Shown: one piece after another, positions 62,329 through 64,000 of the stretch
Position numbering within the stretch: position 1 is the stretch's first letter
Layout: every line of letters begins with the position of its first letter
DNA from: Halovivax gelatinilyticus
GTDB lineage: Archaea > Halobacteriota > Halobacteria > Halobacteriales > Natrialbaceae
Direction of reading: 5' to 3'
Assembly: GCF_024300625.1 (NCBI RefSeq)
Contig: NZ_CP101322.1
Span: 385,992-449,991, forward strand
DNA: 64,000 bases
Notes under the pieces: generated by a model
Told to the model about the DNA's origin: nothing
The model's database searches: none
What the model saw: only the letters and a program-made list of their open reading frames with translations
Made by a program: the position numbers and the translations under genes

Positions 62329-63192
62329 TCACACGAGGACGAGGTTACACAGCAGCCACAGACAGACGGCGACGACACCCGCGCCGGCCGCGACGAGGAC
62401 GAATCCGAGCAACTCGGTGTAGAGTCCGAGACGGCGTTCGCTCCGGTCGGAGACGACGAACGGGAAGCCGAACAGTCGGTGGCGAAGTCGCGCGAATCGA
62501 TCGTCGGCCAGGCTCGACTCGCCGACCCCGACCGCCGCGTTGACCTGTCCCGCCGCCCGACCGACGTCGGTGTCGAACCGGGCGTATCCGAGGACGTGAG
62601 CCTCGTCACCGACGTCCAGGCGGCGCTCGATGAATCGCCGGTCCGAGCCGGTTCGCAGTTCGAAGAGCCGGAGGTCTACCGACTCGTTCTGACAGTCGAC
62701 GTCCTCGCTCCAGTCGATGTACGCGCCGATTCGAGCCGGCGGTTCCGTCCCGCCGTCGACCCGGATGCGGTCGTCGCGGTCGAGCCGGAAATCCGCCCCG
62801 GGCGGTTCGACGAGGACGCTCCCAGAGCCGTCGTCGAGTCTGAAGGGGACGTACTCGTCGCCCGCGGAGATGGTCGTCCACGACGAGCCGTTCTTCGAGG
62901 AGCGTTCCTCCTCGACGGCGTACTCGTAGGCGACGCAGGCCGTGCCGGTGAACGGCGATTCGAGCGCACCGGCGGCGGGTTCGACCGTACCCCGAAGTTC
63001 GACGTAGCCACCGTTCGGCGTCTCCAGGACCGAATCGGTTTCGGTGCGAAGGATCAGGTGAGCGAGCCTGAGTTCGCGGAGACCGTAGAGGGCGACGGCC
63101 GAGGCGACGGCGACCGCGAGCACCAGGAGGCTCACCCAGAACGCGGCGGCGACGGTCGCTGGAACGGCGGGAGGAGCCGTGAGGGACCACAT
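62329..63192 (-). CDS. GIDE-domain membrane protein (E3-ligase-like)
   Basis: 287 residues. Two N-terminal helices (about 10-40), a beta-rich domain of the GIDE type found in MULAN/SP1 E3 ligases (YVELRGTVEPAAGALESPFTGTACVAYEYAVEEE, about 62-95, through ARIGAYIDW), and a C-terminal helix at about 255-285. The RING that makes it a ligase in eukaryotes is absent. Function in archaea is unknown. Start ATG 63192, divergent from moeA. Confidence 0.75.
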   Translation of the reverse strand: MWSLTAPPAVPATVAAAFWVSLLVLAVAVASAVALYGLRELRLAHLILRTETDSVLETPNGGYVELRGTVEPAAGALESPFTGTACVAYEYAVEEERSSKNGSSWTTISAGDEYVPFRLDDGSGSVLVEPPGADFRLDRDDRIRVDGGTEPPARIGAYIDWSEDVDCQNESVDLRLFELRTGSDRRFIERRLDVGDEAHVLGYARFDTDVGRAAGQVNAAVGVGESSLADDRFARLRHRLFGFPFVVSDRSERRLGLYTELLGFVLVAAGAGVVAVCLWLLCNLVLV

Positions 63193-63295
63193 GTTCGGTA
63201 CTGACGGTCGAAAACACATATCCCTTCCTACACGAATTCGAACCGACGCCGTCTGCGTCCGCACGCTTTTTGCGCTCGCCGGTTCGAGGGCGTGT

Positions 63296-64000
63296 ATGGA
63301 CGGACCGGACCGCGATCGGCGAACGGCCGGCTTCAGGGAACGAACGCCGCTGTCGACGGCCCGATCGACACTCAGAGAAGCCGTACTGAGCGATAGCGAC
63401 GGAGACGTGGCGCTCGTCGGTCGCGAGCGGGTGGCGCTCACCGAGGCCGACGGTCGCGTCCTCGCCCAGTCGGTCACGGCCGATCGAAACGTCCCTCACT
63501 ACGAGCGCGCGGCGATGGACGGCTACGCCGTCCGAGCGACCGACACGCACGGCGCGTCTGCGCGGTCGCCAGCAGTCGTCTCGATCGACTCGACGACGCC
63601 CGTTACCGCTCCGGGAGCGGACGAGAACGCGACGTCCCGACGGGTCCAGGCGGGAACGGCCGTGCGGGTGCACACGGGAAGCGCCCTCCCCAACGGCGCC
63701 GACGCCGTCGTGATGATCGAGGACGTCACCGAACTGCCGGCCGCCGGGGAACTCGAAGTCGAAGACGCGGTCGCCGTCGGGGAGAACGTCGCCCCGGTCG
63801 GCGAGGACGTCGAGGCGGGCGCGCGGCTGTACGAACCGGGCCACCGTCTTCGCCCCTCGGACCTCGGACTCTTGCGGTCGGTCGGGATCGATTCGCTCTC
63901 GGTCGCCCGCCGGCCGCGCGTCGCCGTCGTTCCGACGGGCGAAGAACTCGTCACCCCCGGAACCGAGCCCGGACCGGGCCAGGTGATCGAGACCAACGGA
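63296..64000 (+). CDS. moeA: molybdopterin molybdenumtransferase, 5' part
   Basis: Partial: 235 codons visible, open at the window's right edge. Start ATG at 63296. ERAAMDGYAVRATD (about 70-83) is the MoeA signature; AGTAVRVHTGSALPNGADAVVMIEDV (about 119-144) and RPRVAVVPTGEELV (about 203-216) follow as expected. It inserts molybdate into molybdopterin-AMP to make Moco. The divergent gene shares about 100 nt of upstream DNA. Confidence 0.93.
   Translation, partial: MDGPDRDRRTAGFRERTPLSTARSTLREAVLSDSDGDVALVGRERVALTEADGRVLAQSVTADRNVPHYERAAMDGYAVRATDTHGASARSPAVVSIDSTTPVTAPGADENATSRRVQAGTAVRVHTGSALPNGADAVVMIEDVTELPAAGELEVEDAVAVGENVAPVGEDVEAGARLYEPGHRLRPSDLGLLRSVGIDSLSVARRPRVAVVPTGEELVTPGTEPGPGQVIETNG

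Overview
The window looks like a chromosome segment of a haloarchaeon (class Halobacteria). Evidence: GC-rich DNA; very acidic predicted proteins; short or absent 5' leaders with archaeal TATA boxes about 27 nt before the expected transcript start; and lineage markers (bacterioruberin genes, halorhodopsin, HTH-10 regulator, PGF-CTERM surface protein, eIF5A). I saw no rRNA, tRNA, CRISPR array or intact insertion sequence. Both ends cut a gene: a UbiA-family prenyltransferase on the left and moeA on the right.

Layout. 0-2.5 kb: C50 carotenoid genes (lycopene elongase fragment, cruF, convergent crtB). 2.6-3.2 kb: a zinc-ribbon microprotein and msrB. 3.3-6.6 kb: a leftward four-gene operon of extremely acidic proteins of unknown function; two members share a glycine-every-fourth-residue zipper. 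6.8-13 kb: ComEC-like MBL lipoprotein plus DUF3006 protein, TMEM175-type channel, two small regulators, CDF transporter, M23 peptidase. 13-18 kb: regulator, methyltransferase, FAD oxidoreductase, glycosyltransferase, EamA transporter. 18.1-20.9 kb: an ABC-2 exporter operon ending in its own winged-helix regulator, with a candidate operator upstream. 21-25.5 kb: Tat lipoprotein, DsbA-like protein, hydrolase, VOC protein, Obg-like GTPase, EVE/PUA-like protein. 25.6-28.8 kb: racemase, heliorhodopsin, flavin-binding protein, epimerase. 30-37.7 kb: one giant secreted GLUG/beta-helix/CARDB protein, bracketed by two near-identical PPOX-family genes at 27.4 and 38.1 kb. 38.6-42.7 kb: zinc-ribbon protein, photolyase with a short leader ORF, halorhodopsin, DUF5694-like protein. 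42.8-49.4 kb: FAD oxidoreductase, FilR1-type regulator, a gene-poor stretch with a structured element, Ntn hydrolase and two vapBC modules with short duplicated sequences around them. 49.4-64 kb: mostly housekeeping genes (Nif3-like, formamidase family, agmatinase-eIF5A, ATP-grasp, katG, aminotransferase, enolase superfamily, ABC1 kinase-Hsp20, GIDE protein, moeA).

How the genes fit together. Light and oxidative stress recur: bacterioruberin synthesis, two different rhodopsins, photolyase, KatG and MsrB. eIF5A and agmatinase form an overlapping gene pair, matching the agmatine-dependent hypusination described in haloarchaea. The best candidates for something undescribed are the acidic glycine-zipper operon (3.3-6.6 kb), the heliorhodopsin and its neighbourhood, the giant surface protein between duplicated genes, and the three-stem structure near 45.8 kb. 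All product names rest on recognising sequence patterns by eye; no database search was possible.
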